The translations under genes and the position numbers were made by a program. A stretch of DNA of 64,000 bases from positions 124,001 through 188,000 of the forward strand of contig JAEUWP010000002.1 in the NCBI GenBank assembly GCA_018524725.1. Reading direction: 5' to 3'. Shown here piece after piece: positions 32,817-45,474 of this stretch (position 1 is the first letter of the stretch; the number at the start of each line of letters is the position of its first letter). Below the pieces are notes generated by a model, which was not told where the DNA came from, made no database searches, and saw only the letters and a program-made list of their open reading frames with translations. The DNA comes from Podaxis mareebaensis. Lineage: Eukaryota; Basidiomycota; Agaricomycetes; Agaricales; Agaricaceae.

Positions 32817-35143
32817 TTATTGCTTCCCCAACTGCGGCAGTCCAGCAGCTTTGAGGTCAGCGTTTACCTCATCGAGGTGTTCCAAAAACCTGGCCTTCAA
32901 GTCATCCCACATCTTGGGCTCGTGCTCTACATGAATCCGTCAGTTGTAAAGCTCAATCATATTAGACATAAGACATACCGTGCTTGGTTCCACAACGGTT
33001 CATAGCATAATCGGTAATAGTGAACGGCAAACTAGATTCAAACATGAAAGCTGGCGAAGGGATATAAACTAGGGCTCCGAAGAATAGCGCGTGGAAGCTT
33101 ACCTAGGGTTCCTTTGGAGATCTTTTCTGGTGCTAATTCCATCTCCGTCGCGGCCTTCCATACGTCGTACGACACTGGGTTTTGAACTCAATGACTTCAT
33201 CACACTTGAAGGAAGAGACGGGAAACGCACCTCCGTGAGGACAGAAATTCGTTTCAAAACTAGCGCCTCCTATACAAGTCGTCGGCCCAAATGACAGAGG
33301 TGATGTGCTCCGGCTTTGACGTACCAGGCTGGAAGCTATCACTACGACCACCGTAAACACCATAAATAAGACCCATAAACTCGGTGGATGAGTTGCGGTG
33401 ATAATACTGCGAGGATTTCAGTAACTAGTCGAACTAGCCCAAATAACACTCACAGGTGGTCGGAATGTGTTGTCAGCTACATCCCATCTTTCGCCGAAAA
33501 TCAAGAAGTCGGCCAAGGGCACACCAGGCTGCTTCGACTTTGCAGTGAGAACGCAAAAGCAGGACGGATCGATATGGTCACGGGAGATACTGCCAACGAA
33601 GATGAACTTCTCCATGGCATACTTGTAAGGGACGTAGCTGGACAGATATACATCAGGAGCCTTGCCTTTTTGAGTTTCTCGAGACCTACTTTCCGTGCCA
33701 TGCTACTACGTCAAATGGCGTATGTTCCTGGTGGCAGACATGCAATTCACCAGATACCCTACAGTTCTTTCAGCACCAAGATTTCGAAGAGTTGCCACTC
33801 CACTCACTTATAAACGATATTCCATGGACTCTGGTCGATATCGAAGCAGGCGATTGGCGTCTCAAAATCTCGCGGGTTAGCCAAACCGTTTCCACCCAAA
33901 GCTCCGAGCTCTGGCAAACAGTAGTGCGTTCCATAAATCTCTTGAATATCTGTCCACCAACAGTTTAGCATACAACTTTCGGAACGGGACAGACGAAAAA
34001 CCAACTTACATCCTCGAGAAGGCCCATCCGGCAGGACGACCTGGCAGGTAACGTCATGACGATCGATTAACACTCTAGTTAAGTCACTCGTGATGTAGGG
34101 CCCGCACCTTGAACTTCATGCCACGCTGAATCACACACAACTCCCCAGGCCGGACCATCATTCTGAAGAAAGATATCGATCAGCATCAATCCGCTCCATG
34201 GAGATTCGAAGTCCCATAATCGGGCGTTCACTCGTCCCGGAAACAAGTGTAAGGGATCTCCATGATGTAACGTATCACCTGAACAGATAACCACAACACT
34301 CACTTGCCAAATTCTGTTTGAATATCCAAACGACCCTGTTGCGGCAGGATCAACATATCTCCGTCGTTGTTACAGAATGCCCTTTTGTCCATAGAAGCAT
34401 TCGCGAGATACACATAAATAGCCAAGCCCTCCCGCAGGGTTGGATCCCCACTGCCAGCAATAGTCTTCAAGCCGTCGACCCAATCCACTTTCTCATTGTC
34501 GGACGGAAGCTTGAACGGGTACCATGCTAGCTGTGTCGGGCTAACGTGTACCTTCGGGTTCAGAGGCAGGAAGTTCGACTCGAGCTGTACAAGCAAACGA
34601 AAGAAGGTAGGTTGATGTGAGTGTTCTGTTCGATAGAAGAGCTCAGGTTCAAAACATACATCGGGGTTTTCCGGCAGACGGGTAAATCCCTGGTGTGCAA
34701 CAGATGGTCTGATACGATACAGCCATCTAAGCCATAATCAGCAACTTTTATACAAGGCCATCCTGGTGTGAACTCACGTATGGAGGTTCTCTGCTCGCGG
34801 CGCTACGAAAGAAGAACCTGTCATCTGATGCACGATATCATAAGTCCAAATACGCATAACGGAAATGATGAAAGCCAAAGGCTACTTACACCCTCGTTGT
34901 AGAGCCCATACTTGTTCTTCTGTGGGCTGTTCTGTCCTTCGGGGAGAACTCCTGGTCTAAGGCATGGAGTTGAGATTTCTCATATTTCAGAATAGAGAGA
35001 ACATACAAAGCTTCACTAGCAAAGAGGTTTCCGAACCCGACCTGATATTTATAGGGGTCTTTATTGTTAGGTTGAGTTGTGAATGCTGCTTGAGCGGTAG
35101 CGCCAGAGGTAGCTAGAGGCATTGCGGATTTCAATGGTTGCAA
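32817..35143 (-). CDS. Homogentisate 1,2-dioxygenase
   Basis: The enzyme opens the ring of homogentisate to maleylacetoacetate with Fe(II), in tyrosine/phenylalanine breakdown in the cytosol. Exons spliced by eye give the whole family in order: YQVGFGNLFASEALPGVLPE, GQNSPQ, NLHTWLYRIRPS, MLILPQQGRLDIQTEFGK, RPGELCVIQRGMKFK, LPDGPSRG, LPELGALGGNGLANPRDF, HTPFDVVAWHGNYVPYKY, GSISRDHIDPS, PLADFLIFGERWDVA, YYHRNSSTEFMGLIYG, and a C-terminus with TMFE-like AFMFESSLPFTITDY and EHEPKMWDDLKA. The metal-binding HRN and E/H positions (the latter in STEFMGLIYG and EHEPKMWD) are present. It ends TAA at 32817-32819. An alternative start is 35122. One intron (34163-34303) is unusually long (141 bp). No defects seen. 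Confidence 0.95.
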
Positions 35144-35559
35144 GAGGTGACTTCATCAGGCATTCTTATATCTTCCCCCAGCCCCTCATGACTCCCTTCT
35201 AGACCAAGGAGTTTCTCCTCGAGGAAAGATTCTCGCAGCCAACAAGATCAGATTCCATAATCACCCCTGGAAACTCCAACACATGATGAGGAGAGTAGCA
35301 GGGCGCCGACAACCCTGCCTAGATTTAGAGTGATTAGACTTCCGCATTGGGCAGAATGTTCGCATTGGTGGTAGGTGAAGGTGCCGGGAAAACTAACGTA
35401 CGAGAACTATTCCTTCTATTTCATCAATACAATAAGTACATCAAATGATAGGTCACTCTTTCTTCGTCGTGTGTTTCTCTTTGGGTCATCTGTCGATGCA
35501 AGGGGTTCTCCGAACAAATTACAAGACAGGGGACGTTCACTGGGAGAGTTGCTTAATCT

Positions 35560-38195
35560 TCAAAATGATTGCTGAGAATAGGGTGCGATCATCGTGAGTA
35601 TGATGCGGGGCGGTGAATAATAATTGCACCTACACTGAGGATCGAGGTTCTGATAGGGGATTTGTTCCCACAACCCCCCGCATCCCTCCTTAGTCGTTCC
35701 CATATAACCATACTTCGGAGTGAGTTGACGTTCCAATAGCCATGTCCCAAATTTAGACCCAAGCTGAAAAACAGTCAGCATACGTATTTGGATGCCCGAA
35801 TATGCTGCTTACTCCAGTTTTCTGGTTAAATGATTCTACCACCAACACGAAGGGTGACTGCCCAACCTTCCTGATGGTCTGATAGCCAATGAGAGATCTC
35901 CCAGGCACGTTCAAGAACAGCCTCCTTACCTGTTCATCAACGACGTTGAGCGTTGGTTTGTTAATCAATCCCACGTCTAATCCTTCCTGGCGGCACCTTA
36001 AAACTGCATCATAGGACCTGTATAACATTTCCCCAAAGGTGACGACGTATCCAGCAGTGCCTTCGAGAATAACCTCATCCTTTCCAGGAACGAACTGGTA
36101 CTCATCTTCAAAAAAGCGTGTCTTCCCGTCTTCCTTAAGGATCCAAGGTATCTTAGACCTCGTGGAGAAGATGAAACGAATACCACGTTGAAAGAAGACG
36201 GTCTTGACGATGGCAATCATCTGGGCCGGGTCCCCAGGGAAGTAAAGATATGAATGTACGTCGGAGAGACCGTTGTCAGCAAACATGTTGTTAACACCTG
36301 TTGGGAGAGTGAGGAGCCTTATACGCGAGTAAACCTTTGACCTTACCGAAGTGGCATGTGTTGTCCGCCTACGAGCGCATCAGTACATACATGTGCGGAA
36401 ATAACCTTGCTAAGCGCACCATCTTCGTTTAGCGACCAAAGAGACATCACCGGAAACTGTCAGCACCAAGGCAAGGGGATGTGAACGAACCAAACGCACC
36501 TCGTCAACTACGGAACAAATTCAGAATTCAGATATTCGATCGGAAATGAGGACATACCTCCAGCGTGCGAGAAGTGACACAGGACGTTGCAGTTGTTCAA
36601 CCTTGCCATCGTGATCTCAGAAATAACCATCTCCAAGAAAGCAGAGAAAGTGGAAAAGACGCCAAATTTATCTGGGGCAAAACCAAATCCTGCAGCAGCA
36701 GAAAAGTTGCCTCGTTCCATGATTCCAGAGGGAACAAAGACCTCTGGGTGCTTCTGATGGATTACCTTCAAACCAGTAGAGCCCTCCAAGTCACCTGCAT
36801 CTCATAAGAAAGGCTGAAACCTGGGCGACGTCAAGAAGCTTACTATCGATGACCATGACTTTACGAGCTGCTTCCTCCTTGCTGAGGCCGTCAAGAACCA
36901 TGTTGACGGCTTCACCAAATACAACACGGTTCGCGCCGACTTCCTTGGTAGAGCCCACATACAGGTACGGAGATCCCAATGCCTTTATCGAGTTGTAGAT
37001 TTCAGAGTAATCGGGCAAACCTCGATTTTCGAAGTACTTGAGAGCAGCCTTGATGGGGATGACGTCATGTCCGTGAGAGCTCCCCTCGATGTCAGGGATG
37101 CCGGGAGCCATCACACGCTTACTGACAACTGGAGATGGTATTGGCTTTCTGAGCCGAAAGATGGTTATTTGAAATTAAACATACCTGCAGCGGGACCAGG
37201 GTGAGTGACTATGGAACTGATCGCACCCCAAAGTGCGTCGATATCTTCGCCATCTACCTGGACAACCTTCAAGCCATGGCCTTCGAGGGTTTTCTTGACG
37301 TCGCATCCCTTGAGATAGACAGAGGGATGACCAGCAATGGTGACGTCGTTGTCGTCGACCAAGACCTTGACGTTCAAGTTCTGGGCGACAGCAAGACGCG
37401 CCGCCTCGGCATCATTACCTTCTTGCTGGGACCCATCAGAGCCAAGGCAGAAAACGGTCTTGTCTTTATTGGCAAGAGCAACACCATTGACCATCGGCCT
37501 GTGAAATGCGTCATCAAATAATCGTGTCATGACTTCATTGATGTGCGAACCACATGTGGCCCAAGCGTCCGGATGAGAACTTGATGCCCGGAGTAAGACC
37601 CAGCTCGGGGTGACCAGGTAGCTTGGAGTCGGCCGCACGATAACGAAGGAGATGCTCAGGCGGGATATGACCTTCGAGGGTAGCCAAAATGTACTGGGTT
37701 GCAACGCGGTGTCCTGATTACGGGTTAGCCGATTGCACGAAATGAAATATGAACAACACGCGTTCAATAAAGCGGAGGTGCACATCGCATAAAGTTAAGT
37801 CTTGCGTACATGGGGACTCACCGGCTTCGTCGAAGATGATAGGAACGTAATCGTTCGAGTTCTCGAACAACGCAAGCAGAATGCAGACTTCGGGCACAGT
37901 ATCATAGGCACCGCCTATCCAAAAGTGTCTCAACTCGCTTGCGGCTGACAGATACCGTTGAAATCTCACCGGTATGACCGCTGACACCTCGAGCGGCCCC
38001 CGTGGCTGTGAAGAGAACTATCGCATCTCGCAACAGTTGGATGTTTGCGAGCAACGTAGCCTTCTGTTCGGGGGAAAGCTTGGGGTTACGGGGGTCGAGC
38101 GAAAGCCTGGAGGGGATTGAAGGGATGTCTGATGGCTTGCGGCAATTCACTTACTTCTTGAATTGGCTGAGATCGATAGGGAACTTGTCGAGCAT
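35560..38195 (-). CDS. Transketolase-family ThDP enzyme
   Basis: The first exon starts at 38195 (MLDKFPIDLSQFKK). Further exons read LSLDPRNPKLSPEQKATLL, TGAARGVSGHTG, GGAYDTVPEVCILLALFEN, the ThDP-binding stretch GSDGSQQEGNDAEAARLAVA...VDDNDVTIAG, GSSHGHDVIPIKAAL, then the pyrimidine-binding part (GVFSTFSAFLEMVISEITMA with the cofactor Glu; HFSHAG; MADNTCHFG) and a C-terminal transketolase-like domain (GTAGYVVTFGEMLYRSYDAV). It should transfer or split two-carbon ketol units with thiamine diphosphate. It belongs to a fungal branch distinct from pentose-phosphate transketolase, so the substrate is uncertain. The last intron near 35570-35630 is ambiguous, so the final few residues may differ. 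Confidence 0.85.
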
Positions 38196-41100
38196 CCTGG
38201 TAGTGAGGAAGTAGATGGGACGATGGCCGATAAGACACGCCCAGGTCAGGAGGTGGAGCAACAATCCTATTAATATTGCTCCGATCTATTCCTTACTTTT
38301 CCACTCCTGGGGCATTGTGCGGCAAGATGCCAAAATGATAATGTCATGAGGCCAGCACCATATGTATAAACCTGGGAAAGTCTAGTAGTGGTACAGGATG
38401 TCCCGGTAGGCTGAAAAAAACGAATAACAGATGTCAAACCCTCGATCAATCGTTGAACCTTCTAAGCGCCGATGGATACCAAACGCGCCTGAGTCTGAGT
38501 AATGCATGGACAAGTATCAGCAAATGCACGAAAAGATAGGATGGAGTATAAACAAGATCAGAGAACCGGGTTCGACAGAGACTCTCCAAAAAGAGCGTTT
38601 CGGACGGCACTTCCTAAGTTTCGGTTTGATAGTCGTCATGTGCAGGAGGGGACGAGGGGACGTAAAGTGATGTGTATAACGCTCACCTTTCGATACAGCG
38701 GGAATCAAACAGTCGACACCAACAGGAAATGCGACACCGCGCCCATCGATGAGGACCGACAACATTCGCGAGAGTAAAGAAAACCCAAAATTTTCAGTTA
38801 AGATTACTTCAATCTCCGAAACTCCGACACAATCACTCGATTTACTAACAAGTTACTATGCACTTAAACACTTATTAATTATTAAGTAGTACTCGCACTC
38901 GAAACATCCAATAGCTGGAATTTCAGAATGCTCACTTGCTTCAAGTTCACTCGGGGCCTTTCGAATCCCTTCCTCTATTAGACCATGGAAACCCGATCAT
39001 TTAACAACCAAGATTCCTTGATTGAATGTCTAAAATTCAATAAAGCTATTCTCAAAAGTACCTGATAGTCCCAGAGATTGGCATACGATGAATCCACAAA
39101 TCGAAATCGAAAACCGAATGCTATGCTACAGCGCGACCTGAGGTCAGGCGAAAGGAGGCGAGATGAAAATTATAGAATAAAAACTTAAGGAATGAATACT
39201 TAAAGCGAAAGGCAGTCATCACGGAGGAGACGGGATATAGCGGATAACAGGCTCATAGAAGCCGGGGAAGGGATAAGCTCAAGCTTTGGGTGGTTGTTTT
39301 TGACAAGGATGGCGTTTACCAGCAGGCCATACCACATCCTCTTGCTGCAGGAACCTCGGGTTCCTATTCATTTTTGTCAGTTCTAGGACTCGTTCTCCTT
39401 GAGGTGATGGGGACTTACAGGTTCACGAGCAGCGACATCAACAACAGCCTCTGTGGCTGGAATTGGAGAAGCCGCCACGAGAACGGTCACTGTGTTCTCA
39501 TCAGCATCCATACGCTAAAGAACGGAATGCTCCGACGTACTGGAGGAGATGATCAAGGCAATGACGAATTTGCAGTTCATGTTGAACACTCTTTTGATTC
39601 CCGAAGAGATGAGGAGGTGACGCTCAATGCAGTAGTTGTTGTAGAAGCACCTGTTGTAGGGGAGTATAATGCTGCCTTTCCGTAGGAAGACACTACTCGT
39701 CTTATATTTCCAAAGTCTCTCAAGTTCCACATGAAAGGGAGTGCCGAAAAGGGTAACTTGCCTCATTGCAATAAATCGGGCGAATGAAGAATAAATTTAG
39801 AGATACCTTACTTCTAGGCGAAACTCTATTGACTTCTATCCTCGTCGATGAACAAGCTGATGTCTTTTTGCTGTCAGATAGGTGGTAACCAACCTCACAT
39901 TTAAGGTCACATGAAGAGAGCGACCATATATAGACGAGATTGCTTTTTCGGGAACAAGAAACATGACATATTTCTGGAAAGCAATTTCCCCGTTTGGGGT
40001 TTGTTTTATGCCACCGTCTCCTCAGGTACTTCTACGAGGCGTTGTGGACCCGGGCGATTATACGCTACCGAAAACTCACTCGCCACAATCATGGGAGTAT
40101 GTACGTAGTACACGTCCTCTGACAACCCTTAATCTCAAACGATATCCCCTATATCCCCCCCCTTGTCCTGCTATATCCCTTATCTACTCGTATGTGTACG
40201 TGCATAGTTTTGTCAGTAGGGAGCGCCCGAGTAACTGTATGCGAGAATGTAAGTTTCCCAAATTGACGAACAGAAACGAGCGACCAGAACCAGCAAATGT
40301 CGGCGCTTACCGGTTATGTATACCAATTTACCCGATCAGAGTCTCGGGGCGGCCGCACTCCTACGCAAGTACAACTGTGAAACAGTGGAATATATAATCA
40401 CAAACTGTCTGAAGAGTGGGACTAGCCGCTCCCAAGGAAGTTATTCAAACCCTCACGGGAAAAGGCCCTAACCGATATTCTAGGGTATCTCCAATAGCTA
40501 TGATCGTCTACTTGTCGAAGCCGAGTGATGCTACCTGTTCTGGGCTTCCCTTTTTTCGCCGGTTGAATGCGTTTAAAAGTTCGCCTGGGCTTCTGGAATC
40601 GCCAGAAATAAGCAGTAACAACTTGCGTATGCACTTCACTAATCATAAGTTCTTCTCTCACATGTCTAGAACATACTCTGCGCATTCGCACGTCAGGTAC
40701 TCCTTTGGCTAGGTGTTGACATCATGATTGTTTCCGTGACAAAAAAATCCAATGACATGCGTTTGTGCCTGTGGGCGTCTGTTAGTATTCGGCCTCTCGT
40801 GAGATCAGTCCGACTGCTGTAGAACGGGCTATCAAGATCCCCGACAGGCACGTTAGCAAAATCCACTAAGTATGCGATGGATTAGCTTGAAAGGGCTCGG
40901 CACAGACACAGGGAGGACTGACGTGTATGGGAATCTTTAAAGCCCTCAAAATATAACCGTGGCTCAATGTCCGAGCCTCTGGCCCGCAAGTAGTTACGTA
41001 GGGAGTGCGTGAATTTTAGTTGCTCTTTCCTGGGAAGCCGTCGTTAATTCCTGCTCAGTCCCCTTGTTCACCTACCAATACCAATTCTTGTACGTTCTGG

Positions 41101-41951
41101 AGACCTGGTGCATCCTTCCCTCAGAGAAAGGGAATAACGTGCCTGACAGTTGATATTCACCTTGTCGTGTACGTGTGTAAACATCCTTTTTTACGATGAT
41201 TCAATTGTCTAATCACTCGTGTATTATGTCCCAAGGCTCGGAAGGCGAAAGAAGAGCTTCAAGTCAGGTAACTACCGAAGGTGTTCGAAACATAGGGGCC
41301 GAACGGAACATACAAGGCCTCGTGCTGGGATGAGCATGTGTCGTTGAACATAAGGCGATACAATAAGAAAATAGCTGAAGTGCCGTATCCAACCATCCAG
41401 CACTGGCAGGTGGTGCACACTTACGCGAACTTGAGGCAGTCCATAATCCGGAATGGCTCAGCACTCGCACCAGGTCTTACACCATGTATAAGCTTGGTGT
41501 TCCGGCATATTTTGGCTTTCCAACAACCAGCATTCTTGACCTGTTGGCAACAAGTAATAGACCGTGTTCTTTGATTTTCGAGGATATTATGTAAGAGGCA
41601 AGAAGGTCCAGAGGGCAAGATACCTTGATATTTTACGTAAGCTTTGACCGGATAAACCGGATAAGCATAGGTAAACAACCCGTAGGTTACTCGAGATAAC
41701 CTTGGCAAAACATTAATCTCAAAATACAATCAGCTCGTCGAACCGCTCGCTCACCTTACATATTGCTCGATTTATTATTGGGGGAATTACTCAACAACTG
41801 GTTGCAAGGGCTCCTCAAACAAAGCTGAGCCTACGTGGTATGTCTCATATTTTTGTCTCGGTTTCTACCACCAGTGTGTTAGAAAACCTGAAGCGATGAA
41901 ATTGACATAATGCTGAAATAAACAATTTTCTCTCAGAAAACCCATTAAAGG
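38196..41951. other. Gene-poor stretch, one small ORF only
   Basis: Apart from the two-exon ORF at 39316-39511 I see no supported gene. Longer plus-strand frames (39290-39685, 39963-40397) overlap antisense frames equally well and have no motif or splice logic. The sequence is not visibly repetitive. It separates the metabolic genes from the AT-hook gene. Confidence 0.5.
39316..39511 (-). CDS. Tiny two-exon ORF, 46 aa, Cys-ending; unknown
   Basis: Exon 1 (39419-39511) starts MDADENTVTVLVAASPIP and ends with phase 0. The 55-bp intron (39364-39418) has a GTAAGT donor, a CTGAC branch site and a TAG acceptor. Exon 2 ends in ...ARGCGMACW before TAA. The size, the MD start and the short, acidic, Ala/Pro-rich body recall basidiomycete lipopeptide pheromone precursors. 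The C-terminus is not a CaaX box, however, and no STE3-type receptor lies in the window. It may be chance, although the intron signals are good. Confidence 0.35.
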
Positions 41952-43792
41952 ATGGATAATCCTGCCCCGTCTATCTCTAATTCGTCGAACAACCAAGTCT
42001 TCTCCAGCGATGGCGGCATCGTGGGCCACGTTCCCGAGCCATCCACATCCGCAGCATCCGCGCACTCCACTGCACCCACACCCGCATCTACCACCGGTAA
42101 TCCATCAGAGCCAGTCAAGCGGCGTCCTGGACGTCCTAAAGGCAGTTCGAAGAAGAACCTGCTAGGAGGTACTCCGCCTCCTCCGAAAATCAAACGACCG
42201 GTCGGTCGCCCTCGCAAGGATGGCTTCCCCGCCGGTTCTGTTGGCCCCAGTCGCCCCAAAGTCAAACGCGATCCTAACCCTTGGACGACTCCCCAAGGCC
42301 TGTCAGGAGTCGGATATCCTCCCATGGGCATGTTTATGCCAGGCGCGCCCATTCCACCCCCTGTGACGTTTCAAATCGATCCGAACCTCGAGAAGGACGA
42401 TTGGGCGGAACTTGCTCGCGAAAAGCCCAATGCGTTCCTCACTACGCTTCTCAACGCTCTGGCGGCCCCCAATCCGGTTTCAAGTGCTGGGCCAACCGTC
42501 GAGGAGGCATTCAAGTCTCATCTTGGTTCATTGACGCCTAACCCGCAGCAACTACAGCCTATCCCCTCGCTGTATTCCATCTTGAAGACCTTCTGGCTCC
42601 CCTCATCCCCCGCTTACTTCTCCCTCACTGCATCGGCATCGACGGCGCGGACGCCTTCCGAACATCGCTTTTTGTACTGGGACCCTCAGCCTTTGGTTTT
42701 CAATGGAATCTCATGTCCCGCTTGTTCTCAAGCTCTCATCAACAAGGGCCGTATCAGCTCCGGTCCCATCAAGATATATGACATTGAAAAACCGTTTTTC
42801 ATCATTGGCTGCGAATACATTTGTAAAAGCCCGCAGTGTACAGCAACCGCTGGCCCTGACGGCCGTAAATTCGCCAGTACCGATGCATCCATCCTCCGAT
42901 CGCTACCCAACAAACTTCAGGATGAATTCCCCGCGCGTCTGATGTATGGGGATACCGATGCCGGCAGTGGTCCGAATATCTGGAACTGGAAGGCTTTGGG
43001 GGTCTCCAGGTCGTTGTGGAACATGGTCCGGGCATGTTTAAAGTCGGGATTGAGGAAGGAAGTCATCCTACACTTGATCTATTCCATTCAACACGGAGTG
43101 CCAGAGGATGGAGCACCGTCATCTTCGGGATCAACTTTGGGAAACACGGCGAAGAAGGACGAGGCGGATGACGCAGAAGGTGAAAATATCGAAAATGAGC
43201 CACACCCGGATCACGATGAGAATGCTTCACGTGAAGGAACAGCAAATCACGTACGTCTATCCTTGTGGGCAGATCTTTCCAACCGCTGACGAAGAACGTG
43301 GATCAGAGCTTCGGGGACGCATACAATAACGCATGGAAAGAGAACACAGCGGTTACTGAATCAAACACCAACAAAGCGCCAGCACAAGCCGCAACTTCAT
43401 TGATTCCGAATACGCCTGGACAACACCCACCAACTGCACCTCCGGGGCATCCTTATCCACCTCCACCGCAATACCCACCCTATCCTCCTGGACCTTATGC
43501 GCCTTATGCATTCTTTCCAACAGCTTTGGTGAACACTGCCCCGATCCAATCACCAAACAATTCCATTTCAGCGCCCGCGAGTGCTCAATTTAGCCCTGAA
43601 TCCGGGGAGGCAGACGCTCCTGCTCATAACAAGCGGAGTCCTCGTCATTGCTGTAAATGCGGCTCACAGGACTGTAAGGGCAAGGGAGGGCGCACATTCT
43701 GCTCGAATCCGTGCCAGGATTGTGGAAAGTTGGACTGTAAAGGGAGAAATAGCCGGAGGCCGGATAAAAAATGCTCAGAAGGGTGGGTATAA
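41952..43792 (+). CDS. AT-hook / DUF6729-like protein with C-terminal Cys cluster
   Basis: Exons 41952-43250 and 43295-43792 give 598 residues. Two AT-hook cores (KRRPGRPKGSSKK and KRPVGRPRKDG, residues ~57-90) bind the minor groove of AT-rich DNA. A central domain (FLYWDPQPLVFNGISCPAC ... GCEYICKSPQC) matches the DUF6729 pattern with paired cysteines. After a Pro/Tyr-rich linker (PPPPQYPPYPPGPYAPY), a C-terminal cluster (CCKCGSQDCKGKGG ... CSNPCQDCGKLDCKG) contains about ten cysteines that could bind zinc. Such proteins are widespread in Agaricomycetes, often as many lineage-specific copies near transposons. Role unknown; DNA binding is a reasonable inference. Confidence 0.8.
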
Positions 43793-44280
43793 TTGACACA
43801 ACATACAAATTGAATGTCGGGTACACCTCCTTCCTTATGCCTAGCTGTTTATATAGCGCCTGTACTGGAATTCTGTATAGGACAAGGCTTCTCCTTTTGT
43901 GAATATATTTGATGACGTTTCCATGAGTTTGTCCGACGTGCTACCTGGAACTTTAGTCTCCTCGTCTCCCGTAGTTGGAGAAGTGATACAGAAAGACATC
44001 AATAAATCTCTCATTTCCAAGTCTCTTTCGCGGGGTAGTCCTGGAAACCCACCAATACAGTATGCCTTTCTATACTTCGGAATGATTAACTCAAACTCGC
44101 TTCTCGTTCAAGGTCAAGTAATGAAATCTCAGTGCAGGGACAAGGGCAAGACAGGTGACCCACCCCTTCGCCTACCAATCTTATATGCACGTTGCCTATT
44201 ACACACTCAACCAAGGCCATCTAACGAGATTTCTCGAGGCGTTAGGGTGTTCTCCCGCTTGGATTATCCTGAATGTAACC

Positions 44281-45474
44281 ATATAGATGAATTTTCGCCA
44301 GTAATAGTATTTGGAGACGTCAGGAATATCAATCGTTTTGCGGTAGCTACCGGGGGATTTTCGGATATCTACCTTGGCCAGTGAGGGGGCGCATCCAGGT
44401 ATTCGGAGCATCATTATACCTTGTGCCTCGGCCTCACCACGATTTCTGTTCCATGTTGGTATTAAACTGCTGCGGACATTCGGGAGGCAGGACGACCGAG
44501 GAGTTGAACGGGCGGGTGCATGCCCTCTCCCAGATGTCGTTTTTATTAACGTCACAGTTGAACTTCAGAGATTGAACCGGGAAATTGCAATTTGGAGACG
44601 GATGCGGCATTCGAACATTGCCGCCTTCTATGGCGTCTCATACGAGCACAAAGGACGAGCCGGACTGATAATGGAATGGTATAGAAATGGGATGACCCCT
44701 GCTCACATTGCCCGCCAGAGGGGTATGGCCGACATCCATGGGATGGTACGTCAGGCTCTTTCGTTCGCTTCCAGGATGCTGTATACTTGACTGAGAATTT
44801 AGGTAATGGTCATTGTTTGTGGTCTCCAGTGCCCTCATAACTTGCACCCTCCGATCGTTCATGGAGACCTAAAAGGCGTGCGTACCTATTCGCTTCCAAA
44901 TTGCGACGATGACGATGATGGTCCTGATCTCACAAGTGCAATACACTCGTAATGGATTCAGAACGGGTTGTGATCTCGGACTTTGGTCTTTCCAGAGTCA
45001 TTCAAGTCAACGACTCCAACGGTTGTACAACGTCTATGATCGCCAGTTCTCTGCGTTTTCAAGCCCCGGGGCTTCTACTAGGTGATGAAGGTTCTTTTGA
45101 TCAATCGCCAGTACCTAGGCTTTCCGGTGGCGTCTTTCCTTTGCAAGCACGGTTTATCAGGTGTGTCATGATACCCGTCTCCCCGAAATGAACCTACAGT
45201 TCTTGTTTGGACACTCCGTAGCTCGTAACGGGCCAGATTCCTTATTAGCACCTGTTGTTTGATCGGCATATCATTCGTGCGGTAGCTGAGGGAGTGCTGC
45301 TGTTAGAAGTGGATGCTACACTGTTATGAATTCGATGGCTTAGAAGACTTGTTCAAAGCTTGTTGGTCATACAAACCTGAGAGACCGCCATCTATGGAAA
45401 CTGTCATACAGCTTCTGAAAGACGTTCAATTTGTCTCCCTGGCACGACGATTTGTGTGGGCAGGTGATCAGTGA
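44281..45474 (+). pseudogene. Decayed TKL-type protein kinase
   Basis: Kinase landmarks occur in order: a glycine loop (ATGGFSDIYLG), the Lys strand (VGIKLLRTFG), RLNREIAIWRRMRHSNI, the catalytic loop (PPIVHGDLKG), DFGLSRVI, LRFQAPGLLLGDEGSFDQ, and a C-lobe end (CWSYKPERPPSMETVIQLL). Several breaks are visible. No acceptor joins the Gly loop to the Lys strand. The APE motif reads APG. The segment that should be K-S-D-V-Y-A-F-G is scrambled by small indels before GGVF. The region between 45200 and 45320 has stops. It is a relative of the fungal TKL-like kinases that are abundant in Agaricomycetes. A functional gene with odd splicing cannot be fully excluded. Confidence 0.65.

Noticed and set aside
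34079..34303. 74-codon minus-strand frame in the HGD gene
   Set aside because: It is mostly a long intron (34163-34303). The true exon in another frame encodes RPGELCVIQRGMKF, expected for HGD.
39290..39685. 131-codon plus-strand frame
   Set aside because: No motif, and it opposes a minus-strand ORF with better splice signals.
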